Source: Oceanobacillus arenosus (lineage in GTDB: Bacteria > Bacillota > Bacilli > Bacillales > Amphibacillaceae). From it: DNA of 64,000 bases. The stretch's first letter is position 1, and each line of letters opens with the position of its first letter. The stretch lies in NCBI RefSeq assembly GCF_003369575.1, contig NZ_PIOC01000017.1:62001-126000 (forward strand). Direction: 5' to 3'. The notes beneath the pieces are model-generated. The model searched no databases. It saw only the letters and a program-made list of their open reading frames with translations, and was not told the origin of the DNA. Positions 35,472-45,347 of the stretch are shown piece by piece. The position numbers were made by a program, and so were the translations under genes.

Positions 35472-36275
35472 GTGTTGAATGTCATTATTTTGAAAATCGG
35501 TGGAAGTATTTTGGCTAAACTCCCAAGTACTTTTTACGAGATGCTCGCCGAATTAAAGAGATCCCGTCAATGTGAACCAATTATCGTTCACGGTGGTGGG
35601 CCGGAAATTAATCAAGCATTAGCACGAATGCAGGTTGAAAGTACGTTTATTGATGGATTACGTGTAACGACGAAAGAAGTATTGGACGTTGTAGAAATGG
35701 TCATGAGTGGCTCCATTAATAAGAAAATCGTCACCGACTTGCAAAAGGCTGGAACGGGGGCAATTGGGCTTAGTGGTGTCGATGGTTCACTGCTGCAGTC
35801 GGAACCTTTCGATGAAACGGGGAAAATGGGCTTTGTAGGAAAAGTAACGGATGTCAATACTTCGCTACTCAAGCATCTCATGAGTTATGGTGCCATTCCA
35901 GTTATTTCACCGATTGGGATGGATGCGTCGGGCCAACATTATAATATCAATGGTGATATTGCCGCAGCAGCTGTCGCTAGTGCCATGAAGGGAAGACTCG
36001 TATTGATTAGTGATATCCCTGGGGTAATGGAAAAAATTAATAATGAGGCAATTGTTCATAAATATCTTACGCAATCAAAAATAGAAGACTTAATTGTTTC
36101 AGGCGTAATCCACGGTGGGATGATTCCAAAGGTCCGTTCAGCTTTACAAGGGTTAGCGGAAGGAGTAGAAGAATCGATCATTATCAATGGACTTACACCA
36201 ATTGATTTAAAGAAATATATTCATGGCGAAGAAGTAGGAACTAAAGTAATTAAGGAGGAGGTTTACCATGTCTGA
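35472..36275 (+). CDS. argB: Acetylglutamate kinase
   Basis: Second step: phosphorylation of N-acetylglutamate. Amino-acid-kinase fold with ILKIGGSILAKL at the N-terminus, IVHGGGPEINQAL, the GLRVTTKEVLDVVEMVMSGSINKKIV segment, and ISDIPGVM / GGMIPKVRSALQGL near the C-terminus. The start is uncertain between GTG 35472 and TTG 35475; GAGGTGA (35463-35469) lies just upstream, overlapping the argJ end. It overlaps argD by 8 bp. Confidence 0.92.
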   Translation: MLNVIILKIGGSILAKLPSTFYEMLAELKRSRQCEPIIVHGGGPEINQALARMQVESTFIDGLRVTTKEVLDVVEMVMSGSINKKIVTDLQKAGTGAIGLSGVDGSLLQSEPFDETGKMGFVGKVTDVNTSLLKHLMSYGAIPVISPIGMDASGQHYNINGDIAAAAVASAMKGRLVLISDIPGVMEKINNEAIVHKYLTQSKIEDLIVSGVIHGGMIPKVRSALQGLAEGVEESIIINGLTPIDLKKYIHGEEVGTKVIKEEVYHV

Positions 36276-37458
36276 AGCTTTAGTGGAAACATCAGCAGTC
36301 ATCAATACGTATAATCGGTTTCCTGTAACAATCGTCAAAGGAAAAGGGAGTTATGTTTGGACAGATAGCAATGCTAAATATTTGGATTATACTTCGGGCA
36401 TTGCTACATGTAATTTAGGGCATGTCCCAGAAAAAGTACAAATAAAAGTGAAAGACCAATTAGACCTTCTGTGGCATTGTTCCAATCTGTATGATATTCC
36501 TGCTCAACAAGAACTTGCGCAACTGTTGGTCGATAATAGTCGCTTTGATAAAGCATTCTTCTGTAATAGTGGTGCAGAGGCAAATGAAGCGGCAATAAAA
36601 ATTGCGAAAAAGTATGCAAAGGATCATGGAAACGATCAGCGGGTAGAAATTGTTACTTTCAGCAATTCATTTCACGGGAGAACAGGAACAACGATGGCAG
36701 CAACAGCACAAGCAAAAATCCACGAAGGGTTTACACCATTAACACCCGGATTCCGCTATTTAGCTTTAAATGATCCCGATGCACTTGAGGTAATTGATAA
36801 TGGAAAAACAACTGCAGTACTGCTCGAACTTGTTCAAGGGGAAGGTGGCGTAAACCCTGTTGATAGTTCTTGGATTAAGCAGCTGGAAGCAATTTGCAAA
36901 CAGCATGATATTTTACTGATGGTAGATGAGATTCAAACAGGGATGGGCAGAACCGGTTCATTATTTGCTTATGAGCAATTTGAAATTGAACCCGATGTGA
37001 TGACATTGGCAAAAGGGTTAGGCTCAGGAATCGTAATCGGAGCATTGATTGTTAAAGATTCAGTTGCAGAATCATTCCAGCCTGGCACCCACGGCAGTAC
37101 GTTTGGTGGCAATCCTATTGCAATGTCTGCGGGAATAGCAACAATAGAAACCATGTTGGATAAAGACTTTTTATCTAATGTTAAAGAGAAATCGGAATGG
37201 TTTTTAGGCAGTCTTAATGAATTACAAGAATCACATTCTAGTATCAAAGAAATTAGAGGTTTAGGGTTGTTAATCGGTGTGCAAATGACTAGTGAAGCAG
37301 GAACCTGGATAACGAAATTTAGAGAAAAAGGAATTCTTGTCCTATCAGCAGGCAGCAATGTGCTGCGAATTTTACCACCATTAACAACAACAAAAGAAGA
37401 GCTCGCACAATTTATTGCTATTTTTCAAGAATTACTGATTGAAAACGAAAGAATATAA
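36268..37458 (+). CDS. argD: Acetylornithine aminotransferase
   Basis: PLP-dependent class-III transaminase converting N-acetylglutamate semialdehyde to N-acetylornithine. Features: FFCNSGAEANEAAIKIAKKYA, FSNSFHGRTGTTMAATAQ, LMVDEIQTGMGRTG and the PLP lysine in TLAKGLGSG near 250. 396 residues. It may also act on succinyldiaminopimelate. ATG overlaps the argB end; AAGGAGGAGG ribosome binding site. carB follows after 39 bp without a carA between them. Confidence 0.94.
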   Translation: MSEALVETSAVINTYNRFPVTIVKGKGSYVWTDSNAKYLDYTSGIATCNLGHVPEKVQIKVKDQLDLLWHCSNLYDIPAQQELAQLLVDNSRFDKAFFCNSGAEANEAAIKIAKKYAKDHGNDQRVEIVTFSNSFHGRTGTTMAATAQAKIHEGFTPLTPGFRYLALNDPDALEVIDNGKTTAVLLELVQGEGGVNPVDSSWIKQLEAICKQHDILLMVDEIQTGMGRTGSLFAYEQFEIEPDVMTLAKGLGSGIVIGALIVKDSVAESFQPGTHGSTFGGNPIAMSAGIATIETMLDKDFLSNVKEKSEWFLGSLNELQESHSSIKEIRGLGLLIGVQMTSEAGTWITKFREKGILVLSAGSNVLRILPPLTTTKEELAQFIAIFQELLIENERI

Positions 37459-37497
37459 GTATTAATTTTTGTTTCAGCAAAGGGAGGGTTCACAACA

Positions 37498-40400
37498 ATG
37501 GGAAAGCATAAGAATTTAAATAAAGTACTTGTGATTGGCTCCGGACCAATTGTAATTGGGCAGGCAGCAGAATTCGACTATGCAGGTACACAAGCATGTT
37601 TGGCATTAAAGGAAGAAGGAATCGAAGTTGTTCTCGTGAACAATAATCCAGCAACAATTATGACAGACACGAATGTTGCGGATCATGTTTATATGGAACC
37701 ACTCAACACTCAGACATTAGAGAAAATAATTGCTAAAGAAAGACCGGATGGCATGATTGGCAGTTTAGGTGGGCAAACAGGTTTAAATCTAACGATCAAA
37801 CTAGATGAAAAGGGGATTTTAGATAAATATAATGTTAAACTATTAGGCACTTCTGTTACGGCGATTCAAAATGGAGAGGACCGAGAGAAATTCCGCCAGC
37901 TGATGATTGCGATTGAAGAACCGATTGCCGAATCTAAGGTTGTGGAATCAATTGAAAATGGATTGGAATTTACTGCAGAAATTGGTTATCCAGTTATCCT
38001 TCGTCCAGCTTACACATTAGGTGGGGAAGGCGGTGGGTTTGCATATAATGAAGCAGAGCTCATCAATTTATTGGATAATGCGATAAACCTAAGTCCGATT
38101 CACCAAGTATTAGTTGAGAAAAGCATTAAAGGCTGGAAGGAAATTGAATTTGAAGTGATTCGAGATGCTTCTGATACATGTGTGATTGTTTGTGATATGG
38201 AAAACGTGGACCCTGTTGGTGTCCATACAGGTGATTCAATCGTTGTTGCCCCCTCTCAATCCTTAACAGATAGCCAATATCAGCTATTGCGGGCTGCCTC
38301 AATTAAAGTAATTCGCACATTAGAAATTGTTGGTGGATGTAATATCCAATTTGCATTAAATCCAGAGACAAATGATTATTGCATTATTGAAGTGAATCCC
38401 AGGGTGAGCCGTTCCTCGGCATTAGCATCTAAAGCGACAGGTTATCCTATTGCTCGGATTACAACGAAATGTGCAATCGGCTACCATTTAGATGATATGA
38501 TAAATCCAATTTCAGGGGAAACGTATGCAACATTCGAACCGAAATTAGACTATGTCGTTGTTAAACTTCCACGATTCCCCTTCGATAAATTTACTGAAGC
38601 GGATCGGACGCTTGGTACGCAAATGAAAGCAACTGGGGAAGTAATGGCAATGGAACTTTCGTTTGCTGGTGCATTAAATAAAGCAATTCGATCCTTGGAA
38701 ATGAATGTCACAAGTTTAAGCTGGCCGGGGATGAATGAATTAACATCGGCGGCAATTGTTGAGCTTTTAAAGAATCCAAATGACTTGCGTCTGTTTGCGA
38801 TTGGCGAAGCATTTAGACGACATATGAATATTGAAGAAATCCGGCGTCACACAGAAATCGATGCATGGTTTTTAGAAAAGATTGCAGGAATCATTGCATG
38901 TGAGCAATCATTACAGAAGCTTGACTGGCCAGATGTTACAAAAGAAAAGTTATTGGAAGCAAAAAGCTTAAATATTAGCGATGTACGGATAGCGGAGTTG
39001 GTAGGAACAACAGCGGGGAATTTGCGAAGCTATTATAAAAAAATAAAGATGAAGCCAGCATATAAAAAAGTAAAATCTGGTGTAAGTGGGACGAATACCA
39101 TTCACTCATATTACTACTCAACGTGGCAGCAGGAAGAAAGTGAAGTGGAGGTGGAGTCTGCACGTCCGAAAATACTCGTTCTTGGCTCCGGGCCTATTCG
39201 CATAGGGCAAGGGATTGAATTTGATTATTGTTCGGTTCATGCAGCCCAAACAGTGAAGAAGCTAGGTTATGATGCCGTAATTATTAATAATAATCCAGAA
39301 ACAGTTAGTACAGATTATTATGTTGCGGACGATTTATACTTTGAACCGCTAGCGATTGAAGATGTGCTCACTGTTATCGAAAAAGAAGACATTGCTGGTG
39401 TACTCATTCAATTCGGCGGACAAACCGCAATTAATTTAGCAAATGATTTAAGGACGGAAGGTGTCCATATTTATGGAACCACTCCAGAACAGATTGATCA
39501 AATGGAGGATAGGGAACAATTCTATGGCGTATTAGAACAGTTGGAAATTCCTCATATAAATGGAAGAATTGTTCATACTGCAGAAGAACTATCAACTTCA
39601 ATAAAGGAATTAGGATTTCCTGTATTGATTCGACCATCCTATGTGATTGGCGGACAATCGATGTTTATTTGTAATAAGGAAGAAGAATTAAGAGGCTATG
39701 TAGAGCGAATTCAAAAAGATACATTTAATCGTTGTTGGCCGTTGCTAATTGATTCGTATTTACCGGGATTGGAATGCGAAATGGATGTAATCAGTGATGG
39801 AAGCAATATTGTCATCCCTGGAATAATGGAACATATTGAAAAAGCTGGTGTCCATTCGGGCGATAGCATCAGTGTGTTTCCGCCTATTACCATTACAGAA
39901 CAGATGAAAGATCAAATGGTTGAGATGGCATCTAAGATAAGTAAGACCGTGCCAATTATTGGTATAATGAATATTCAGTTCGTTATTCACCAAGATATTA
40001 TCTATGTACTAGAGGTGAATCCTCGTTCATCAAGAACGGTGCCGCTCATGAGCAAAGTTACAGGTATACCAATTATTGAATGGGCAGTTAGGGCCCAACT
40101 CGGGACGTCGATTGGTGAGATTACAGAGGAAAGGAATTTGTTGCCAGAGCCGAATTATATGACAATTAAAGCACCGATTTTCTCAGCAAGCAAATTAAAG
40201 GGTGTTGACCATGTACTTGGACCAGAAATGAAATCAACCGGTGAAATTATCGGGTTAGGTTGGACTAAAAATCAAGCTTTGAAAAAGGTTGCTTCGTATA
40301 TTGGTAACATTGAGGAAAAAGGTATGGAGTCGATTCAATTATTTGTTTCAATTTCAGATCGAATGAAACAAGCGAGTCTTGATTTAATTCATGAATTTGT

Positions 40401-40734
40401 TAAGCTCGGATCGAATATCACAGCAACAGAAGGTACTGCTAAATTTTTAGCGGAAAACGGAATCCATACGAGTAAAATGATGAAGAATAAAAAGGATTTA
40501 CTGCAACACTGGCATGACAAAGCCCCTGATATAGTACTAAATATCCCTAATCAGGGAAGGGAAAAGGAAAAAATTGGTTTCTATATACGTGAATTGTCTG
40601 TGAGGTATCAAACGCCATACTTTACTAGTTTGGAAACATTACAAGCAATGTTGGATTGCCAGCGGAATCAAAATGTGGTGGCAATTCCATTGTCAATTCA
40701 AAATTATTTAGATCAACTATCTGTGAAAAACTAA
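37498..40734 (+). CDS. carB: Carbamoyl-phosphate synthase large subunit (arginine operon)
   Basis: Makes carbamoyl phosphate from bicarbonate, two ATP and ammonia that is normally delivered by the small subunit CarA. Two homologous synthetase halves are clear: GSGPIVIGQAAEFDYAGTQA near 14 and GSGPIRIGQGIEFDYCSVHA near 565, ATP-grasp parts RPAYTLGGEGGGF and RPSYVIGGQSMFI, and EVNPRVSRSSALASKATG / EVNPRSSRTVPLMSKVTG. A C-terminal MGS-like domain (about 945-1078) follows. At 1078 residues it is full length. Unusual: no carA upstream and no argF downstream, unlike argCJBD-carAB-argF of B. subtilis. Confidence 0.95.
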   Translation: MGKHKNLNKVLVIGSGPIVIGQAAEFDYAGTQACLALKEEGIEVVLVNNNPATIMTDTNVADHVYMEPLNTQTLEKIIAKERPDGMIGSLGGQTGLNLTIKLDEKGILDKYNVKLLGTSVTAIQNGEDREKFRQLMIAIEEPIAESKVVESIENGLEFTAEIGYPVILRPAYTLGGEGGGFAYNEAELINLLDNAINLSPIHQVLVEKSIKGWKEIEFEVIRDASDTCVIVCDMENVDPVGVHTGDSIVVAPSQSLTDSQYQLLRAASIKVIRTLEIVGGCNIQFALNPETNDYCIIEVNPRVSRSSALASKATGYPIARITTKCAIGYHLDDMINPISGETYATFEPKLDYVVVKLPRFPFDKFTEADRTLGTQMKATGEVMAMELSFAGALNKAIRSLEMNVTSLSWPGMNELTSAAIVELLKNPNDLRLFAIGEAFRRHMNIEEIRRHTEIDAWFLEKIAGIIACEQSLQKLDWPDVTKEKLLEAKSLNISDVRIAELVGTTAGNLRSYYKKIKMKPAYKKVKSGVSGTNTIHSYYYSTWQQEESEVEVESARPKILVLGSGPIRIGQGIEFDYCSVHAAQTVKKLGYDAVIINNNPETVSTDYYVADDLYFEPLAIEDVLTVIEKEDIAGVLIQFGGQTAINLANDLRTEGVHIYGTTPEQIDQMEDREQFYGVLEQLEIPHINGRIVHTAEELSTSIKELGFPVLIRPSYVIGGQSMFICNKEEELRGYVERIQKDTFNRCWPLLIDSYLPGLECEMDVISDGSNIVIPGIMEHIEKAGVHSGDSISVFPPITITEQMKDQMVEMASKISKTVPIIGIMNIQFVIHQDIIYVLEVNPRSSRTVPLMSKVTGIPIIEWAVRAQLGTSIGEITEERNLLPEPNYMTIKAPIFSASKLKGVDHVLGPEMKSTGEIIGLGWTKNQALKKVASYIGNIEEKGMESIQLFVSISDRMKQASLDLIHEFVKLGSNITATEGTAKFLAENGIHTSKMMKNKKDLLQHWHDKAPDIVLNIPNQGREKEKIGFYIRELSVRYQTPYFTSLETLQAMLDCQRNQNVVAIPLSIQNYLDQLSVKN

Positions 40735-40743
40735 TAATATGGA

Positions 40744-40778
40744 TGTAAAAAGTGAGGATGAAACCCTCACTTTTTACA
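40744..40778. terminator. Bidirectional terminator between carB and the S9 peptidase
   Basis: TGTAAAAAGTGAGG pairs with CCTCACTTTTTACA around a 7-nt loop. Flanking A and T tracts allow termination of both the arg operon and the convergent peptidase gene. Confidence 0.9.
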
Positions 40779-40781
40779 TAT

Positions 40782-42784
40782 TTACAAATACTTCTCAAAC
40801 CAACGGCAAATTTGCTCAAGTCTCGCGATTCGCATCATTGGATCACCGCTCCTGCTCAATTCATGGTCTGCACCAGGAAAGCGAACAAATTCCACATCTT
40901 TTCGTAGATGCTTCAAGGCAATAAATAGCTGTTCACCTTGTTCGATTGGACAACGGTAATCCAATTCGCCATGTAAAATTAATAATGGCGTCTCCACTCT
41001 GTCTGCATATTTCAAAGGAGAGAAGTCCCATAATTTTGCGGGATCTTCTAATAAGTGATGCCCAAGCTCCCATTTCGTAAAGAAGTAACCTATATCACTT
41101 ACACCATAAAAGCTTAGCCAATTAGAAATGGAGCGCTGTGTTACTGCTGCCTTAAAACGATTTGTATGACCGACAATCCAGTTTGTCATGAATCCGCCAT
41201 AGCTACCACCAGTGACACCTAGTCGATTTTTATCAATATATGCATAATGATCCAATACATAATCAACTGCATCCATTAAATCCCCATAGTCCCGCCCCCA
41301 TAGTCCGAACGAACGGCATCAACAAATGTTTGCCCATAACCATGACTCCCTCGAGGATTCGTATATAACACTACATATCCCTTTGCGGCGAGTAATTGAA
41401 GCTCATGGAAGAACGTTTGCCCATACATGGCATGCGGCCCACCATGAACTTCCAAAATGAATGGGTATTTCTTATCTTCTTCAAATCCGTATGGTTTAAG
41501 GAGCCAGCCTTGAATTTCCCAGCCGTCTTCAGTAGGAATTGTGATGGTTTCTGGGGCAATCACTGCAACTTCGTCGAGAAATGCCGCATTCGCGTTCGTT
41601 AAACGTGTTAACTTTCTATCATTTCCTAATCGATAGAAGTTGCAAGGATTGGTTGGTGTGCTAATTCCCAAAATAAACGATTCTGAATTGGCATCATAAG
41701 AAAATCCAAATACATGATTGTCATCTTTATAAAGGATAGTTAATTCATGGTCGAGTGTAACTTGATAAAATCCAGTTGCGCCAAAATCGGTAGCAAGAAA
41801 GAACAATCTATTCTCATCCTTGGACCATATCGGACCATTTGTTGATTGACCTAATCTCGTATCACCGGCCATTGCATCCCCGAGCTCGAAATCCCATGTC
41901 TCGCTAAGACAGGTTCGTTTACCAGTTGTGATATCAAAAACGTAGATTTCACTCAGTGTAGCACCATCATATTGGTACTCATGACCAAAACTGGAAATTT
42001 TATTTCCGCTTGGTGAGAAGTGAGCATTGTAGTAGCTTCCTTTGCTATCCGTTAATTTTGACTGCTTTTTGGTTGAAAGATTGAAAAGAAATAAATCATT
42101 TGTATTTTCATAATCTGCATCGGGATTTAAATTTGCAGTAAAAAGTATTTGACTGCTATCAGGTGAAATATCCTGGATTCCATGGTCTGCATCATTTGTA
42201 GTAAGTTGAGTGTATATTTTTTCCTCGATATCATAAAGGATGATTTGTGTCCGTTTATGATCATGGAATCCTTTGCCGTTTGATTTATATTGTAAACGAT
42301 CGACAACTAACGGCTCTTTCTTTTTCTTCTCAAGCTCTTGTTGGCGCTCCTCTTTGGACAGTTCTGTTTGATTCTGAACATCATCTTCTAAATCGAGGGA
42401 AGCGCTAAACAGAATATATTTTCCATTCTTCGACCACATTGGGTTACCCGCTCCATTATTAAATGTCGTGAGCTGCTGTGCTTCACCGCCGTCTGCACGT
42501 ATAAGCCAGAGCTGGTCTACCCCACTGCGATTTGACTGAAAAACAGCTGATCTTCCATCGGGCGAGAATCTTAGATTGCTATTCTTATCATGACCGAACG
42601 TCCATTGTTTTCTTTCTTTCTCGCCTATATTTTGAAAAAATACATTTGATTCGTATTCATTATTTTCGTTGATAATTGTAGACACATATGTATATGCATT
42701 ACCATCCGGAGTAAATTGTGGGTCACTAAAGACCTCTATTCTAGTAAAATCTTCTGCTGTTATCGCACGTTTGCGATTGATCAT
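40782..42784 (-). pseudogene. S9 prolyl-oligopeptidase family peptidase, frameshifted
   Basis: Two adjacent minus-strand frames make one acylaminoacyl-peptidase-like protein (YuxL type). The upstream part (42784 to 41276) has the beta-propeller and start of the hydrolase domain, up to NPRGSHGYGQTFVDAVRSDY. The downstream part has DAVDYV, LGVTGGSYGGFMTNW with the catalytic Ser, the Asp region LHGELDYRCP, and the His near GADHELS. The break is at a short G run (plus-strand CCC at 41291-41293); one extra G restores DYGGGDYGDLMDAVD. Start ATG 42784 has a perfect AGGAGG 7 nt upstream. Real frameshift or sequencing error. Confidence 0.85.
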
Positions 42785-42835
42785 AATCAATCCTCCTAAT
42801 TATCTGAACTTTACATCATTCTAAACTATTTCGGG

Positions 42836-43369
42836 TTACGAATCAATTAGATTGTCATGATGAGCTGTATCTAATTGCATTAAAAACCGTTTTAATTGTT
42901 TTGGAGAATGAAAGATTAGAATGGTTTTATCATGAATCTGATTTAGTTCCTGATAAATAGCAGGTGCCTGATTGCTGTTAAACCTTAAAACCCAGATGAA
43001 AAACTCCCAATCGATTTTTTCTGGACAATCCTTGCCCGTGTCTGGTCTTGTTTTATTACGATATTGAATTCTGCGCTTGATTATTCCATATAAGTAGCGA
43101 ATCGTTCGATAATGTAAGAAGATGATAGTATCTGCTTGCTGTAACCGCGAATCTATCGTCCTGCTATAATTTCCATCGATTATCCATGCATCCTCGTCCA
43201 AAATCTTCTGCTGTTCTGCATTGAAAACTTCACGGTCGAGTGCTTGCCAGCCTGGTTGCCAGTGGATTGCATCGAGATGATAGACTGAGATATTCAAGAA
43301 TGTGCCGAGCTTTTTTGCTAATGTTGACTTTCCAGCTCCACTACCGCCGAGTATTGCTATTTTCTTCAT
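42836..43369 (-). CDS. P-loop kinase-like protein (FlaR / topology-modulation type)
   Basis: A 177-residue adenylate-kinase-like NTPase. Walker A GGSGAGKST is at the N-terminus, followed by the family motif YHLDAIHWQPGWQ and DEDAWIIDGNYSRTID, and a basic region RRIQYRNKTRPDTGKDCPEK. Family members are called topology modulation protein or FlaR, but the role is poorly known. The start is at ATG 43369 with GGGAGG upstream; the longer frame from 43414 runs through the dat terminator and is rejected. Confidence 0.82.
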   Translation of the reverse strand: MKKIAILGGSGAGKSTLAKKLGTFLNISVYHLDAIHWQPGWQALDREVFNAEQQKILDEDAWIIDGNYSRTIDSRLQQADTIIFLHYRTIRYLYGIIKRRIQYRNKTRPDTGKDCPEKIDWEFFIWVLRFNSNQAPAIYQELNQIHDKTILIFHSPKQLKRFLMQLDTAHHDNLIDS

Positions 43370-43396
43370 AGAAGCTAACCTCCCTGTCATAGAATT

Positions 43397-43427
43397 GAAA
43401 AAAGAGTGACTCATTTTGGAATCACTC
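43397..43427 (-). terminator. Intrinsic terminator of dat
   Basis: On the minus strand GAGTGA pairs with TCACTC and is followed by a run of T (A run at 43397-43403 on plus). It separates dat from the P-loop gene. Confidence 0.75.
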
Positions 43428-43464
43428 CTTTCATTTTAGCTTAGGATACTACAAAATTGGACGC

Positions 43465-43510
43465 TGTGGATAACTTAATTACCGAGAACAGCCACGTCCA
43501 GCGCAGGCGC
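43465..43510 (+). repeat. Intergenic repeat, AGCCACGTCCAGC type, copy 2
   Basis: GTGGATAACTTAATTACC, GAGAAC, AGCCACGTCCAGCGCAGGCGC. Almost the same as 32888-32931, also downstream of a gene end. Confidence 0.7.
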
Positions 43511-43517
43511 CCGTTCT

Positions 43518-44393
43518 TCAAATCGTTTGTGTTGCTTTATTCACGTTAATATGGGCATCTTTTTCATATGCTGCTTGTAATTGCTTTGTTACTTTACCGG
43601 GTTTTCCAGTACTGATTTGGGTGTTATCTACTTTGACAATTGGCATTATTTCTGAGGTGCTGCTTGATAAGAAGAGCTCATCCGCCAAGCTGATATCTTC
43701 AACTGTAAATCCATCTTCATGGAATGGGATATTCAGCTCGTGGGCAAAGCGTTCAATTGCCATGCGAACACAACCATGCAAAATATGATTTGTTGCTGGA
43801 TGGGTATAGATTTCTTCATTCTTAACTAGATACACATTTGAAGAACTGCATTCTGTTACAAGGCCATCTTTGTGCAAAATCGCTTCATAGCATCCATTTT
43901 CTTTTGCTGTTTGCTTCGCTAATACGTTTGGTAAGAGATTTAAACTCTTGATATAGCAATTTTCCCAGCGAATATCTCGTTCAGTAATGGCATTCACACC
44001 GTTTTCAAGATTCTCCAATTTTCTTGGTAAGTCTTCGATATATGCGTAGATATTCGGTAGTACATCGATTGGGAAGACATGATCCCTAGGTGCAGAACCT
44101 CTAGTTACTTGCATATAAACTTTTCCATCTGTTTTCATTTTATTTTTATCTAATAATTGGAGTAATAGGTTTGAAAGATCATCCTTTGAAAAAGGTAGGT
44201 TGATTTTTATTGCGGCTGCTGAGCGGAATAATCGATCGATGTGTTCCTCAAATAGATAATATTTTCCATTGTAAATTCGAATTACTTCATAAATTCCGTC
44301 ACCAAATTGTAAACCCCGTTCCTCGAATGGATAGGATAAATGATCTTGATGAATAAATTTTGACTGGGTCATGATTATTGGATATACAGACAT
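43518..44393 (-). CDS. dat: D-amino acid aminotransferase
   Basis: Fold-IV PLP transaminase that interconverts D-alanine and D-glutamate, supplying D-amino acids for peptidoglycan. Motifs: SYPFEERGLQFGDGIYEVIRIYNG, FEEHIDRLFRSA, catalytic Lys in RWENCYIKSLNLLPNVLAK near 145, and the C-terminal SSSTSEIMPIVKVDN. About 291 residues, normal. Start ATG 44393 has AGGAGG 9 nt upstream; GTG 44402 touches that site. Confidence 0.92.
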   Translation of the reverse strand: MSVYPIIMTQSKFIHQDHLSYPFEERGLQFGDGIYEVIRIYNGKYYLFEEHIDRLFRSAAAIKINLPFSKDDLSNLLLQLLDKNKMKTDGKVYMQVTRGSAPRDHVFPIDVLPNIYAYIEDLPRKLENLENGVNAITERDIRWENCYIKSLNLLPNVLAKQTAKENGCYEAILHKDGLVTECSSSNVYLVKNEEIYTHPATNHILHGCVRMAIERFAHELNIPFHEDGFTVEDISLADELFLSSSTSEIMPIVKVDNTQISTGKPGKVTKQLQAAYEKDAHINVNKATQTI

Positions 44394-44684
44394 GCATAAC
44401 ACCCTCCTTAAAAAACCGTAAGTATAGTTTATCTTGATTGCTTAATATTGTAAATGATTAGTTTATCTTGATTTATCTGTTAGTTAGTGTATTAACCTAC
44501 AGATTGAAAATTATTTCAAATGACACATTTAAAACTTCAAATTACAGTCGATATCAAGTGCGAATTAGTGATAATTATTATTTCAGAACTGTAGAGAAGT
44601 TGCTATTCACACAAAAGATCCTATTCCTTCACTTCAATCAACGTCGATTGTCAGTGGTAAGCTACTCTTTTATATGTGATTGTT

Positions 44685-44830
44685 TGCAACCCCAGCGGAA
44701 GAAATACACGGAGACTCCTGTGGGAAGAAGAGCCTAGGTGAGACTACGAAGTGCGATAGCGCGAGTAGGCTCACCAGCTCCCCGCGTAAAGCGTAGTGTA
44801 TTTCTGGAGCGACTGGTCCGAGATCCTTTA
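44685..44830. repeat. GC-richer intergenic repeat with large hairpin
   Basis: AACCCCAGCGGAAG.. and ..CTGGAGCGACTGGTCCGAG flank a structure in which AAATACAC pairs with GTGTATTT-like ends and GAGCCTAGGTGAG/CTCACC can fold. Related to the unit at 30640-30835. The whole gap 44394-45083 has no supported gene; apart from this repeat it is AT-rich and shows no clear signal. Confidence 0.6.
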
Positions 44831-45083
44831 GTACATTAAAGTAGTTCGCACTTTGTATCAATTATTGCCTGCCAGATTAGAAGAAAATATTCTTGCTTTA
44901 GTAGTTTAACTAGGGTTGTTACCTTAAGATAAAGTTGCCAACTCGGTTTCCAAATCAAGCAATAATTTTTAAGATAAGAGCCTGCTGTTAATATTTTTTA
45001 TAATAACCTATTGATTTCTTAATATGGATTTGATATACTATTTCTTGTCATCAAATTAGCAAGTTAGTTTAATTGAATATGTT

Positions 45084-45157
45084 GCGGGTGTAGTTTAGTG
45101 GTAAAACCTCAGCCTTCCAAGCTGATGATGAGGGTTCGATTCCCTTCACCCGCTCCA
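45084..45157 (+). tRNA. tRNA-Gly (anticodon TCC)
   Basis: A 74-nt cloverleaf: acceptor GCGGGTG (45084-45090) pairs with CACCCGC (45147-45153), D arm with TTTAGTGGTAAAA, anticodon stem TCAGC/GCTGA with loop CTTCCAA (anticodon TCC), T arm AGGGTTCGATTCCCT, and an encoded CCA end. It reads GGA (and by wobble GGG) glycine codons. Confidence 0.97.
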
Positions 45158-45169
45158 TACATATGTCTT

Positions 45170-45212
45170 AACGCAGTATTTCGTACTTAGTCTACGAAGT
45201 GTTGCGTTTTTT
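45170..45212 (+). terminator. Terminator after tRNA-Gly
   Basis: AACGCA pairs with TGCGTT and TTCGTA with TACGAA inside, followed by T-rich DNA. Confidence 0.8.
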
Positions 45213-45223
45213 ATTTACGAGTT

Positions 45224-45271
45224 AAGTGCAACTAAGGTTGTCACCTAGAAGCTTGATTAAACCCTCGTTTT
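45224..45271 (+). repeat. Dispersed repeat, copy 4 (tail only)
   Basis: AAGTGCAACTAAGG, TTGTCACCTAGAAGCTTG, then TTAAACCC. Same tail as copies at 6704, 16067 and (reverse) 32131; the palindrome is absent. Confidence 0.65.
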
Positions 45272-45347
45272 TTAATATTATATGCATATGCTAGGGTATT
45301 GTTAAATCTATAGGTATTAATAGCTAGACTGGAAGGAGGGTGTGTTC

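Noticed and set aside
43370-43414. Long start of the P-loop protein at 43414
   Set aside because: This stretch contains the dat terminator hairpin; ATG 43369 has a proper GGGAGG site.
44468-44737. 89-codon plus-strand frame in the gap before tRNA-Gly
   Set aside because: It runs into the repeat unit, has no ribosome binding site and looks random.
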